DNA of 46,015 bases from Candidatus Aminicenantes bacterium (GTDB lineage: Bacteria; Acidobacteriota; Aminicenantia; UBA2199), in assembly GCA_011049425.1 (NCBI GenBank), contig DSBM01000034.1, forward strand, positions 1 to 46,015. The letters run 5' to 3'. The notes under the pieces are model-generated. The model did not search any database. It saw only the letters and a list, made by a program, of their open reading frames with translations, and was not told the origin of the DNA. The translations under genes and the position numbers were made by a program. Shown piece by piece: positions 8,132 through 15,883 of the stretch (positions are counted from its first letter, which is position 1; each line of letters starts with the position of its first letter).

Positions 8132-9061
8132 ATGGCACCCGTAATAGAGGCGGAAACCCTGTCGAAGTGGTATGGAAATATTCTCGGGGTTTCCGACATC
8201 AGCCTGCGCCTGATGCCGGGAGTCCATGGCCTGTTGGGTCCCAATGGAGCGGGGAAAACCACGTTTCTGCGTTTGGCAACCGGACAGCTGAAACCCAACC
8301 GCGGTCGTATCCGCATTTTCGGCGAGCCGGTATTCAACAACCCCGGATTGTTTCAGCGCGTGGGTTTCTGTCCCGAAAACGACGCTTATTATCGTGGTGT
8401 GAGTGGCGGGGATTACCTCGCCTTCCTGGCCCGCTTGCATGGAGCCTCAATGGAAAAGGCACGGGACCAGGCCCGGGAGGCGCTGCATCAGGTCGGGCTG
8501 GAAGAGGTGGCCGATAAAGCCGTTTCCGCATACAGCCTGGGCATGCGCCAGCGCCTGAAAGTGAGTGCGGCCGTTCTCCACGATCCGCAACTGGTGATCC
8601 TGGACGAACCCCTGAAGGGAGTGGACCCGTTGTGGCGGGCGCGTATCACGGACCTAATCCGTGATTTTGCGTCCCGGGGCCGCACGGTCATTGTTTCTTC
8701 TCATGTTCTGCCCGAGATCGAGGCCATGACCAACAACATCGTGTTGATTCACCAGGGCGAAATTCTGGCCGAGGGGGATATCCAGGAGATCCGCGGGCTG
8801 TTGGATTCGCACCCCCACATGATCTCCGTGCGGACCCCTCAATTCCGACTTATCGCGGAATGGTTTGTAGAAGATCACCACGTGCTCACGATCCGTTTTG
8901 ACAACGCCCGGCAGAAGGTGGTGTTCAAGACCGATAACCGTGACCATTTCTTTGGGCGCTTGAACCGGTTTGTGGTTGAAAACAACCTGGAAATAGAGGA
9001 AATCACCTCGCCTGACGATAACCTTCAGGCGGTATTCAACTACCTGGTAGGGAGAAAGTAA
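8132..9061 (+). CDS. ABC transporter ATP-binding protein (second pair)
   Basis: 309 residues. Walker A GPNGAGKTT, signature YSLGMRQRL, Walker B LVILDEPLKGVDP and switch VSSHVL are present. The D-loop reads LKGVDP in place of the common TSGLDP, a mild deviation. GGAGG sits 6 nt before ATG 8132, which lies 1 nt after the preceding stop. It resembles the first ATPase, suggesting a duplicated ATPase/permease pair. The two pairs may build one heteromeric exporter or two related ones. Confidence 0.9.
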   Translation: MAPVIEAETLSKWYGNILGVSDISLRLMPGVHGLLGPNGAGKTTFLRLATGQLKPNRGRIRIFGEPVFNNPGLFQRVGFCPENDAYYRGVSGGDYLAFLARLHGASMEKARDQAREALHQVGLEEVADKAVSAYSLGMRQRLKVSAAVLHDPQLVILDEPLKGVDPLWRARITDLIRDFASRGRTVIVSSHVLPEIEAMTNNIVLIHQGEILAEGDIQEIRGLLDSHPHMISVRTPQFRLIAEWFVEDHHVLTIRFDNARQKVVFKTDNRDHFFGRLNRFVVENNLEIEEITSPDDNLQAVFNYLVGRK

Positions 9062-9849
9062 TGGCTGCCCTGTATTCAACCGCAGTGGTGTTTGGGTTCT
9101 TTTTCCGCCTCAGCCTGCACAACCGCCGCACCTGGCTGCTCCTGGGCGCGGCTTTTATTCCGGTACTGGTGTTGCTGGTGGCTCGAGCAGTCACCATGGG
9201 CGGTACGGGAACAGCAATCGGTCCTGTCCTTTTCAACCAGATGGCGGTCCCTTTTCTGTTCACTCTGTATATCCCCCTGATGGGATTGCTTGGCGGCAGT
9301 TCCTGCGTCGGCGACGAGATCGATCAGCAAACCCTGGTTTTCCTGACCACCCGTCCAGTGAAAAAAAGCGCCGTTTTGATCGGGAAAGCGGGGGTGCAGA
9401 CAGTGATTTCCCTGGTCATCGTTTTCCCCGCTTTGGCGATCAGTTTCGCTCTGGGTTTCGGCATGTATCTGCTGAGCAGTGAAGGGCTTGCGCGTTTGGG
9501 CGGTTACCTGCTTGCGGGAATCTTGGCTACTCTTGCCTATACCGGCCTTTTTGTCATGCTGGGAACGCTGCTGAAGAAGCCGGTGATCGCGGGAATTATC
9601 TACATTTTCGGTTGGGAGTATGTGGTTCAGTTCATTCCCGGCTCCACCCAGCATCTGACCATCAGCCATTACGTAAAATCCCTGTTGCCCTACAAGGCGG
9701 GTGGGGAGGGGTTTCTCATGTTTCAGTTGGAACCTTCCCCGGATCTGCAAGCCGTTATCGTGCTGTTGCTTCTATCGGCTGTTTTTCTGGTTCTTGCCGC
9801 CCGGGTATTCAGCCGCAGGGAGTACGTGCTGTCGGAACCGAGGATATGA
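9061..9849 (+). CDS. ABC-2-type transporter permease (second pair)
   Basis: 262 residues with about six hydrophobic segments. GSSCVGDEIDQQTLVFLTTRPVKKSAVLIGK is the cytosolic amphipathic stretch after TM2 that contacts the ATPase in ABC-2 permeases (it corresponds to the 'Dl..gtl..lLsrPl.R' block of the first permease). The start is ATG 9061, overlapping the upstream stop in TAATG. The C-terminus is SRREYVLSEPRI. The stop codon is followed after 3 nt by dispersed repeat R, in the same orientation as the gene. Confidence 0.8.
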   Translation: MAALYSTAVVFGFFFRLSLHNRRTWLLLGAAFIPVLVLLVARAVTMGGTGTAIGPVLFNQMAVPFLFTLYIPLMGLLGGSSCVGDEIDQQTLVFLTTRPVKKSAVLIGKAGVQTVISLVIVFPALAISFALGFGMYLLSSEGLARLGGYLLAGILATLAYTGLFVMLGTLLKKPVIAGIIYIFGWEYVVQFIPGSTQHLTISHYVKSLLPYKAGGEGFLMFQLEPSPDLQAVIVLLLLSAVFLVLAARVFSRREYVLSEPRI

Positions 9850-9852
9850 ATA

Positions 9853-9895
9853 AAGTTGAAAAGAAGGTGACAGGTATCAGGTAACAGGAGACAGG
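9853..9895 (+). repeat. Dispersed intergenic repeat R, copy B
   Basis: Same block as 4149-4192 (minus): AAGTTGAAAAGAAGG, AGGTGACAGGTATC, AGGTAACAGG, AGACAGG. It begins 3 nt after the stop of the ABC permease and reads in the gene's direction. Confidence 0.8.
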
Positions 9896-9932
9896 AAATT
9901 CGCCACTCGCCATTAAAACAACTTGGGGGCGT

Positions 9933-10020
9933 CTGTTTTTCATCACAGAACCCGAAAATTTCTTCATCACAAACGCCGAAGTCGTTCTCATCACAAGCAC
10001 TCGTGAGTTGCCATCACAAG
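9933..10020 (-). repeat. Four-unit periodic TTGTGATGA array, copy 1
   Basis: On the minus strand TTGTGATGG, TTGTGATGA, TTGTGATGA and CTGTGATGA begin successive units. The GTGATG cores start at 10017, 9994, 9970 and 9946 (steps 23, 24, 24). The last unit ends as CTGTGATGAAAAACAG. Between the 9 bp cores lie 14-15 bp of unlike sequence. A homologous array is at 14026-14110. Confidence 0.75.
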
Positions 10021-10042
10021 AATGATGCCGGAGTAATTAAAC

Positions 10043-10063
10043 AAAAGAAGGTGACAGGTATCA
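10043..10063 (+). repeat. Dispersed intergenic repeat R, truncated copy D
   Basis: AAAAGAAGGTGACAGGTATC, then it diverges. It lies on the other side of the TTGTGATGA array from copy B, in the same orientation, so the array is bracketed by R sequences. Confidence 0.65.
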
Positions 10064-10073
10064 CTCGAGCGTA

Positions 10074-10089
10074 GCGAAAAATTTTTCGC
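10074..10089. repeat. Perfect 16 bp palindrome
   Basis: GCGAAAAATTTTTCGC lies 39 bp downstream of the stop of the minus-strand outer-membrane gene. It could be a weak bidirectional transcription end or a protein-binding site; it is too AT-rich to be a standard terminator stem. The rest of 9896-10127 holds no gene. Confidence 0.55.
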
Positions 10090-10127
10090 CCTATTTTTCC
10101 ACCCTCAACTCTCTCAACTTCTTTTTT

Positions 10128-12938
10128 CTAGAAAGACTCTCCAATACGGAAATAGATGGTTGGGTTGTCGGGCAGGGAATGATTTGCCGCCATTCCCAGG
10201 CCGATTTCCACGGATCCTCCCAGGTACAGGAGCATTCCCAGTTCCACGCCCCAGGTGACCGTCGGGCTGAAGTGCAGGCGTTGGGTCCACATGTTGCCGA
10301 TATCGCAGAAAAGCGCCATGTACAATCGCTCGAAACTGGGGCCCACGGGCAGTGCCCGTTCAATCTTGAGCAATTGCAGCCGTGTCTCAAGGTTAAACTG
10401 CCATCCCCCGAATCCAGAGGAATAACCCGCGGGGAAACCCCTCATCAGGGAAAACAAACGCCCTTCCACCAATCCGGCCCGGCCCGGTGTCCCGGCCCCT
10501 CCCATGTAGAATACACGGGGCGCTTCGCCCCAGGAGTGGGCCACGGCCAGTCGCATCGCCAGCACATTGGGATGGCGCAGGGTGATGTAGCGCCTCCAGT
10601 CCAGCGCCAGCGATCGCACCGCGGACGATCCATTCAGTGTGAGGTCCCACGATGTCATCAAGACAAACCGTCCACCATCCGTGCGTGTAAACGCATCGTA
10701 ATAACGCTGGTCTGAGTCGCAGATCAGAGTCAGTGAAAAACCATTGAGTTTCACGGTTTCAGCCGGATCATGTAGGAAACTGCGGTCTTGAATGCGGTTG
10801 ACGTGGATCCCCACGGCCAGGTCCCAGCGGTATTGGCGCCGCACCTTCAGCGGGAATTGGGCCTCCAGGTTCAGAAAGGCATTGGTCTGGATGAAATCAC
10901 CGCGGATCCGGTTCTCCAACACCTGGTGTTCACGTCGCCAGGTCAGGGTGATGCGGGGAAAGAAATCCCCCAGCATCAGGCGCAGGTCCGTGTTCCAGCG
11001 TTGGGTTCTCAGGCCGTAAAGCGCCCGCGCCATGTAGTCATAATGTCCGGGTAGATCCCGGCCGCTGATTCGGGCACCGATCTGGAGCTCTTTTTCCACG
11101 TAACTTGCGTCCGGAGACACAAATCGGGGGGCCAAATCCCGCCATTTGTTGTAGGGACGGCCAGGGGTGGCCGATTCCGGCCGGGGCCGGGGTTGCGCGG
11201 AAAGCCAATCGGCCGGGATGTCCGTCCACTCGGATTCGTTAATGGAAACCACGGCCAGGTCTTCTCCCCCTGCGTTTAAAAAAATCGTCAGCAGGCTGTC
11301 GTTGTTGGCGACGGCCAGGTAACGGATCTCGGGAGAGTGCAGTCCCTTCATTGTGCGTACGTTTCGGCGGGAAAGGTTGGCGATGGCGATGGTGCTTTTT
11401 TTCTGGCTTGAAAGCACGAAGGCCAGGCGGTTGTTGTCCAGCCAGCGGGGAACGCTGCAACGCTTCTCCGGTACGTGGATAATAAACTCCAATTCTCCGG
11501 CCGGAGTGAACAGGGCGATGCTCCAATTCCTTTCGCGCTGTTTCAGGGCCACGGCCACTTTATTCCCGTCCGGTGAAATCCGCGGGTGCGCCAGGCCGAC
11601 GTAGTTGGCGGAAAGCATGACGGGTTCAGACAGGGGGGCGTCCAAGCGCGCCAGGCGGAAACGGTCGCGATCCCGGGAGACGCAGATGAGGCCTGAACCA
11701 ATGGGAAAGGGATGGGGATGAAAAAGGCTCTTTCCCCGGCTCCAGCGGCGGCATTCACCGCTGTCCGGCGAACAGCTGTAGATGTCTGAGATCCAACGAA
11801 ATGAACGAAACACTTCCGGGGCGGAAAAAACCAACTCCCGGCTTTGGTTATCGTAAGCCAGGCTGGAGATCCCCCAGCGTCGCAGCAACCAGCCCGGTCT
11901 GCCGCTTCGTCGGTTTAGGATGCGGATACCGGGCCGGGAACGGTAGTTGTCGGATACCCACACCAGTCTATTGTCGTCCAGGACCTCCGGGTGCTGTTTG
12001 ATCCAGCCGTCGCGGGTCAGCAGCCGCAGCGGGACATCACTGTTTTCGCCTTGGCCGGCCGCCAGACCGAATTGCCGCCACAATTTCCTCAGGCGCAGGT
12101 GGTACATATGCTTGAAACGCAGGGATATGCCCAGTGAAAGGGGAACGCGGCTGAGGTGGGTCACCAAATTCTGCAGCGACTCCTGACCGTAACGATGCGC
12201 CAGGAAACGGAGAAACTCCGCTCCGTACATGAGCTTGGTGACCGGCCCCGGCCAGCGGGATGGGGATCCCCTGAGGGAAAGAAAGTGTTGAAAATCTCCT
12301 TCTGCTGCGATGTGTTGAAACATCTGCCGGTAATCCGGGGTGTTCAGGCGTCCGGAAGGGCAGATCAGGGATTCACTGAAAACGGCGAGGCCCTGGTGCA
12401 GCCATGAGGGGTACTGCATCATGGGGAAGGTGAACGGCAGGGGGCCGATCACTCGCCTGAGCTGCCTGAAAAAACCCGAAGACATATGCAGGAGCAGGAG
12501 CCGTGTGAGCTCGTGTGCCAGTACTTTATCCAGCCAGGGCTCCCTGCCTCCGCTGAGGCGGGAATCCGGGGAAGGCGGCGCCATATCGATGCGGATGGCT
12601 GGAAAGGGGAAGAGGGTGATGGAGCCTCCAGCCACATCGGAATCAGGCGCCAATAACAGGCGGACCTTAGACTCGATGGTTACATTCCACAATTCGACAA
12701 GCAGGTTGTATTGCCGCAGCGCGGTCTGCGCGATTTCATTGGCCTGATTTTCATATCCTTTAGGAAACACCACGACGAAGCGCGGGTTTTGAATTTCTTT
12801 CCACTCGATTGAGGGAGCCAGGCGATCCTGCGCGAATGCGGCAAAAGAAAAGAAAATCAGTAAGCTGAATAAGATGAGTTTCTTGACTTGAAATCGGTGG
12901 AACCCGCTTTTGAATTCAGCGTCATCTGTGGACTTCAC
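10128..12938 (-). CDS. Secreted pseudo-metallopeptidase / TolB-like propeller / outer-membrane beta-barrel protein
   Basis: 936 residues with three parts. The signal peptide (residues about 18-37, ending AAFAQ) leads into a gluzincin-like domain (about 40-300): the zinc motif HExxH appears as HELTR at 142-146, and the downstream 'P.W..EG.A.y.E' block reads PSWLHQGLAVFSE, with Gln182 for the zinc-ligand Glu. Both changes should abolish zinc catalysis. Residues about 315-590 contain repeated 'D..rlvWvSdn' and 'HPRISPDGNKVAVA' strands, a TolB/PD40-type beta-propeller. The last 300 residues are beta-barrel-like, with LMRGFPAGY (Omp85 RGF loop motif), GGWQFNLETRL, LFCDIGNMW and a terminal Phe. It starts at GTG 12938, 15 nt after the trxB stop, so it is co-transcribed with trxB. 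Likely outer-membrane scaffold or binding protein; exact role unknown. Confidence 0.8.
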   Translation of the reverse strand: MKSTDDAEFKSGFHRFQVKKLILFSLLIFFSFAAFAQDRLAPSIEWKEIQNPRFVVVFPKGYENQANEIAQTALRQYNLLVELWNVTIESKVRLLLAPDSDVAGGSITLFPFPAIRIDMAPPSPDSRLSGGREPWLDKVLAHELTRLLLLHMSSGFFRQLRRVIGPLPFTFPMMQYPSWLHQGLAVFSESLICPSGRLNTPDYRQMFQHIAAEGDFQHFLSLRGSPSRWPGPVTKLMYGAEFLRFLAHRYGQESLQNLVTHLSRVPLSLGISLRFKHMYHLRLRKLWRQFGLAAGQGENSDVPLRLLTRDGWIKQHPEVLDDNRLVWVSDNYRSRPGIRILNRRSGRPGWLLRRWGISSLAYDNQSRELVFSAPEVFRSFRWISDIYSCSPDSGECRRWSRGKSLFHPHPFPIGSGLICVSRDRDRFRLARLDAPLSEPVMLSANYVGLAHPRISPDGNKVAVALKQRERNWSIALFTPAGELEFIIHVPEKRCSVPRWLDNNRLAFVLSSQKKSTIAIANLSRRNVRTMKGLHSPEIRYLAVANNDSLLTIFLNAGGEDLAVVSINESEWTDIPADWLSAQPRPRPESATPGRPYNKWRDLAPRFVSPDASYVEKELQIGARISGRDLPGHYDYMARALYGLRTQRWNTDLRLMLGDFFPRITLTWRREHQVLENRIRGDFIQTNAFLNLEAQFPLKVRRQYRWDLAVGIHVNRIQDRSFLHDPAETVKLNGFSLTLICDSDQRYYDAFTRTDGGRFVLMTSWDLTLNGSSAVRSLALDWRRYITLRHPNVLAMRLAVAHSWGEAPRVFYMGGAGTPGRAGLVEGRLFSLMRGFPAGYSSGFGGWQFNLETRLQLLKIERALPVGPSFERLYMALFCDIGNMWTQRLHFSPTVTWGVELGMLLYLGGSVEIGLGMAANHSLPDNPTIYFRIGESF

Positions 12939-12953
12939 GGCAGGCGCTTGGAA

Positions 12954-13889
12954 TCAGTCTTCCAATGCCTCCAGGTAATGTTCGGCATCCAGGGCGGCCA
13001 TGCAACCACTTCCCGCCGCGGTGATGGCCTGGCGGTAGTGGGGATCCTGCACATCTCCACATGCAAACACGCCGGGAATACTGGTGCGTGTCTGGTTCTT
13101 TTTTTCCGCGGCTGTAATGATATACCCTTGGGGATCCAGCTCCAGTTGGCCTTCGAACAAGCCGGTATTGGGTGTGTGACCGATGGCCGCAAACACACCG
13201 TCCAGCGGCATTTCCCGGCTCTCGCCGCTGCGCTTGTTGAGCAGCCGGATTCCAGAGACCCTGTCTTCTCCGAGAATCTCTTCCACCACTGAATCCATGA
13301 TGAAGTGGATCTTGTCGTTGCGCCGGGCTCGTTCCACCATGTAGTGAGATGCCCGCAACTCATTTCTGCGGTGAATAATATGAACTTCGCTGGCGAAGCG
13401 GGTCAGGAACAAGGCTTCTTCCATGGCGCTGTCGCCGCCGCCCACTACGGCCACTTTGCGGTCTTTGAAAAAGAAGCCGTCGCAGGTGGCACAAGCGCTG
13501 ACCCCGCGTCCCATGAGGCGCTTTTCACTATCCAATCCCAACAAATTGGCTCTTGCCCCGGTTGAGATAATCAGCACCGGAGAACGGAATTCCTCTTCTT
13601 CTATCCAAATCCGCTGGTCTCCCGCGGACAGTTCCACCCTGGTTACATCAATTGTGCGCAATTCGGCGCCAAAGCGTTCGGCCTGGGCCCGTGAATTGGC
13701 CACCAGGTCGGGCCCGGTGATGCCTTCCGTGAATCCCGGAAAGTTCTCTACTTCAGTGGTGATCATGAGTTGGCCACCCGCCTGGTAACCTTCAAAGACA
13801 AGCGGTTTTAATCCCGCGCGGGCCGTGTAGATGGCGGCCGTAAGGCCGGCAGGTCCGGAACCGACAATAATGACTTGACGCTTTTCCAT
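12954..13889 (-). CDS. trxB: Thioredoxin-disulfide reductase
   Basis: 311 residues. It transfers electrons from NADPH through FAD and a redox disulfide to thioredoxin. FAD-binding GSGPAGLTAAIYTARAGL is at the N-terminus, the active-site CATC sits in GVSACATCDGFFF, the NADPH fold shows GGGDSAMEEALFL, and the C-terminal FAD motif is GVFACGDVQDPHYRQ. ATG 13889 is chosen because GGAG lies about 8 nt upstream; an in-frame TTG at 13907 lacks a site. A consensus-like promoter lies at 13971-13943. It is the first gene of an operon with the large outer-membrane protein. No thioredoxin gene lies nearby. Confidence 0.95.
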   Translation of the reverse strand: MEKRQVIIVGSGPAGLTAAIYTARAGLKPLVFEGYQAGGQLMITTEVENFPGFTEGITGPDLVANSRAQAERFGAELRTIDVTRVELSAGDQRIWIEEEEFRSPVLIISTGARANLLGLDSEKRLMGRGVSACATCDGFFFKDRKVAVVGGGDSAMEEALFLTRFASEVHIIHRRNELRASHYMVERARRNDKIHFIMDSVVEEILGEDRVSGIRLLNKRSGESREMPLDGVFAAIGHTPNTGLFEGQLELDPQGYIITAAEKKNQTRTSIPGVFACGDVQDPHYRQAITAAGSGCMAALDAEHYLEALED

Positions 13890-13942
13890 GGTGGTTTCTC
13901 CAGCCAAAATGTTGGCACGGGGCTTAACGGTAACCCGGCTCG

Positions 13943-13971
13943 ATTCTAGGAAAACCTCCGGGAAAAGTCAA
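13943..13971 (-). promoter_or_regulatory. Promoter of trxB operon
   Basis: Minus strand: TTGACT (13971-13966), 17 bp spacer, TAGAAT (13948-13943). Predicted start near 13937, giving a leader of about 48 nt before ATG 13889. Confidence 0.75.
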
Positions 13972-14025
13972 CCGCACGCGGAACCGGAAGCAACTGTTTC
14001 ATGCCACCTTTCTATCAACTGGCTC

Positions 14026-14110
14026 TTGTGATGAGAAATTACGAGCCTTTGCGATAAGGCGCAAAGCGCCCTGGTGATGAGGGAACGCTGGGCCTGTGAT
14101 GAAAAAACAG
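14026..14110 (+). repeat. Four-unit periodic TTGTGATGA array, copy 2
   Basis: Units begin TTGTGATGAG (14026), TTGCGATAAG (14049), TGGTGATGAG (14072) and CTGTGATGA (14094), with cores at 14028, 14051, 14074 and 14096 (steps 23, 23, 22). The first unit (ACGAG at its end) and the last unit (CTGTGATGAAAAAACAG) match copy 1 at 9933-10020. It lies in the gene-free stretch 13890-14306. The remainder of that stretch holds the trxB promoter, an imperfect CAGGAG/CTCCTG hairpin near 14133-14162, and repeat R. Confidence 0.75.
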
Positions 14111-14248
14111 AAAGCTCTATAGAAGGTAGGAGAACTCAGGAGTATCTGTAGAAGGATCTCCTGGGCGCAACAGTAGGGGTTTTAGGGAGAACTTGTAGAA
14201 CGCAGAAAGTAGAAAAATACATTCTTCGTTATTCCTTAAATCGGGAAT

Positions 14249-14291
14249 CCTTGTCTCCTGCCACCTGATACCAGTCACCTTCTTTTCAACT
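14249..14291 (-). repeat. Dispersed intergenic repeat R, copy C
   Basis: Minus-strand reading GAGTTGAAAAGAAGG, AGGTGACTGGTATC, AGGTGGCAGG, AGACAAGG. It begins about 16 nt beyond the stop codon of the last zinc-ribbon gene (14307), again co-oriented with the gene. Confidence 0.78.
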
Positions 14292-14306
14292 CTCCAACTC
14301 TATTGA

Positions 14307-14879
14307 TTAAATCATGGCCCCGATCGGATAAGACCAGCCCAGTATTGAGTCTATGAATTCTTTTTCCGCTTCGTAAAAAGGAACCCACACCAGCCGGGTC
14401 GAGTGAATGGTGATGCCTGTCACTCGTCGTCGCCGTGCCGCTTCTTTTTTGACGGCGTAAATTTCGGGGTAGATCGCGGTATGGGCTTCGCCCCGGTCAG
14501 CGGGGAAGAACGCGAGTTTCCGGCAACGCTCTGTGCTGGGGACCACATTGCGATTGGTGTAATACAAACCGATATCACCGAAATAGCTGATGTTCTTGAT
14601 AAAAAAGGCCGGAACCCAGAAACGGCCGTCGATTTCATCCGGGTTTTGTTTTTTTTCCGCAAGCGCCTGGTATCGGGCACGGAAAAGCCAGAAAGCAAAG
14701 TATCGTGGGGTCTCCAAGCGTTGAATCACTGGCGCCGCACATTCGAAATCGAATTCTTGTTCACGTCCACGACTCAGGTCAACACCGATGCGACAGCTTC
14801 GGCAGAAAAAGATCCAACTGTTGTTATCTCCTTCCAGATCCGCCCGGCAACGGGGACATTTCAGGCTCAAGAGTTTCAT
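14307..14879 (-). CDS. Soluble zinc-ribbon protein, last gene of the zinc-ribbon operon
   Basis: 190 residues. An N-terminal zinc ribbon has Cys8, Cys11, Cys26 and Cys29 (CPRC...CRSC). A long Arg/Lys-containing region follows without any membrane helix. It carries two copies of the aromatic-x-P motif seen in its neighbours: RFWVPAFFIKNISYFGD and RLVWVPFYEAEKEFIDS. The start ATG 14879 overlaps the stop of the upstream gene by 4 nt (ATGA), so translation is coupled. A longer frame upstream is excluded because it would run through the neighbour's coding sequence in a frame with no zinc ribbon. I do not recognise a named family; the ribbon resembles TFIIB/transcription-factor-type ribbons of unassigned bacterial proteins. 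Confidence 0.72.
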   Translation of the reverse strand: MKLLSLKCPRCRADLEGDNNSWIFFCRSCRIGVDLSRGREQEFDFECAAPVIQRLETPRYFAFWLFRARYQALAEKKQNPDEIDGRFWVPAFFIKNISYFGDIGLYYTNRNVVPSTERCRKLAFFPADRGEAHTAIYPEIYAVKKEAARRRRVTGITIHSTRLVWVPFYEAEKEFIDSILGWSYPIGAMI

Positions 14880-15883
14880 GGTTCCTTGCTTTCCCCGGAT
14901 TCTCCCGTCAGGGAATTGACAAAGCGGCGGCTGAACTTCAGCAAGGCGCCTTCCCGGTAGCTGATGGTTCGCGTGGATGTAAAATTTCCCGAGATACTGA
15001 TCTCCTCGCGGAAAGCGAACAGGCGCCACAGATAGGGGAACAATACGGCCCAGGTCAGGGCCGCACCGGCCACCAGGATCCCGGCTGTCAGCAGGAAAAA
15101 AATACCCGAGCGAATGCGGCCGACCATTTCGACGGCAACCCGGATCGTTCGGCCCAGCAGCAAGGCCAGGGAAAATGAGCCCAGCAGTGACAGTGATAGT
15201 TTGCGGCGGTGGTTGCGCAGACCGTTGACAAGTATCATGGTCCCGTCCACAGCGGAGCAATAGCTGTGAAACATGATGCCCCGGTAACTGTATACGATCT
15301 CCCACACGGGCAGATAAACCAGGCGCAGATGGTTTTCAATCGTATCCCGGAGGTCCGGCATCGCATTTGTGGATTTAATGATTGGGGTGGGCGTTGCGGG
15401 CAACACCACGCCCCGGCGGCGCATTTCCAGGGGACGAAATGGTACTTGGCGGGCTTTGAGCATGGCGGCCTCCACGATGCTGCGATCCAATACGTCCAGA
15501 AACAGGGCGGACAAATCATTGGCCGGTTCAAGGTACTCAAAAGAAACCATCGAGAAAGCGTCTTGGCCGGTGGGTTCCAACGCGGCGGCAGCCCAACCCG
15601 CCTTGATGCCCCGCACTTCGCTGAAGGGAATATAAAAAAGGGTGGCCCGCTCAAAAAAAGTGCCCTTGCGGAAACCCGGTTCAATACGGGGATCCCGTAA
15701 CGCGGTCAGCACCGCTATCCGGGCCTGGTCGGCAGTCAGCTCACTGGCCAGCACAACCGCGGGAGGCTGGTCATGGTCGAGGAAATATGGGTTGCGGCAG
15801 TATGCACAGCGGCAGATGCGTTGACCGTCAACAACCGGAAGCGGCCCGCCGCAATGGCTGCAGTTGATTAAAGAGACAGTCAT
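14876..15883 (-). CDS. Membrane-anchored zinc-ribbon protein
   Basis: 335 residues. An N-terminal zinc ribbon has Cys8, Cys11, Cys26 and Cys29 (CSHC...CAYC, with an extra Cys24). The central soluble region contains LFYIPFSEVRGIKAGW and later LVYLPVWEIVYSYRGIMFH, followed by YCSAVDGTMILVNG. Then come two hydrophobic segments (about residues 235-250 and 263-292) and a short charged tail. The order (ribbon, two Y-[IL]-P motifs, C-x-AV-x-G, membrane hairpin) is shared with the adjacent 240-residue protein, so the two are paralogues. ATGA overlaps join it to both neighbours. The ribbon would sit on the cytosolic side if both hydrophobic segments span the membrane. Function unknown. Confidence 0.75.
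   Translation of the reverse strand: MTVSLINCSHCGGPLPVVDGQRICRCAYCRNPYFLDHDQPPAVVLASELTADQARIAVLTALRDPRIEPGFRKGTFFERATLFYIPFSEVRGIKAGWAAAALEPTGQDAFSMVSFEYLEPANDLSALFLDVLDRSIVEAAMLKARQVPFRPLEMRRRGVVLPATPTPIIKSTNAMPDLRDTIENHLRLVYLPVWEIVYSYRGIMFHSYCSAVDGTMILVNGLRNHRRKLSLSLLGSFSLALLLGRTIRVAVEMVGRIRSGIFFLLTAGILVAGAALTWAVLFPYLWRLFAFREEISISGNFTSTRTISYREGALLKFSRRFVNSLTGESGESKEP

Noticed and set aside
13890-13907. TTG start of trxB at 13907
   Set aside because: No ribosome site, whereas GGAG precedes ATG 13889 and the shorter start fits TrxB.
9933-14110. The phased TTGTGATGA arrays as CRISPR arrays
   Set aside because: The conserved unit is only 9 bp with 14 bp between, there are just four units, and no cas gene is present.
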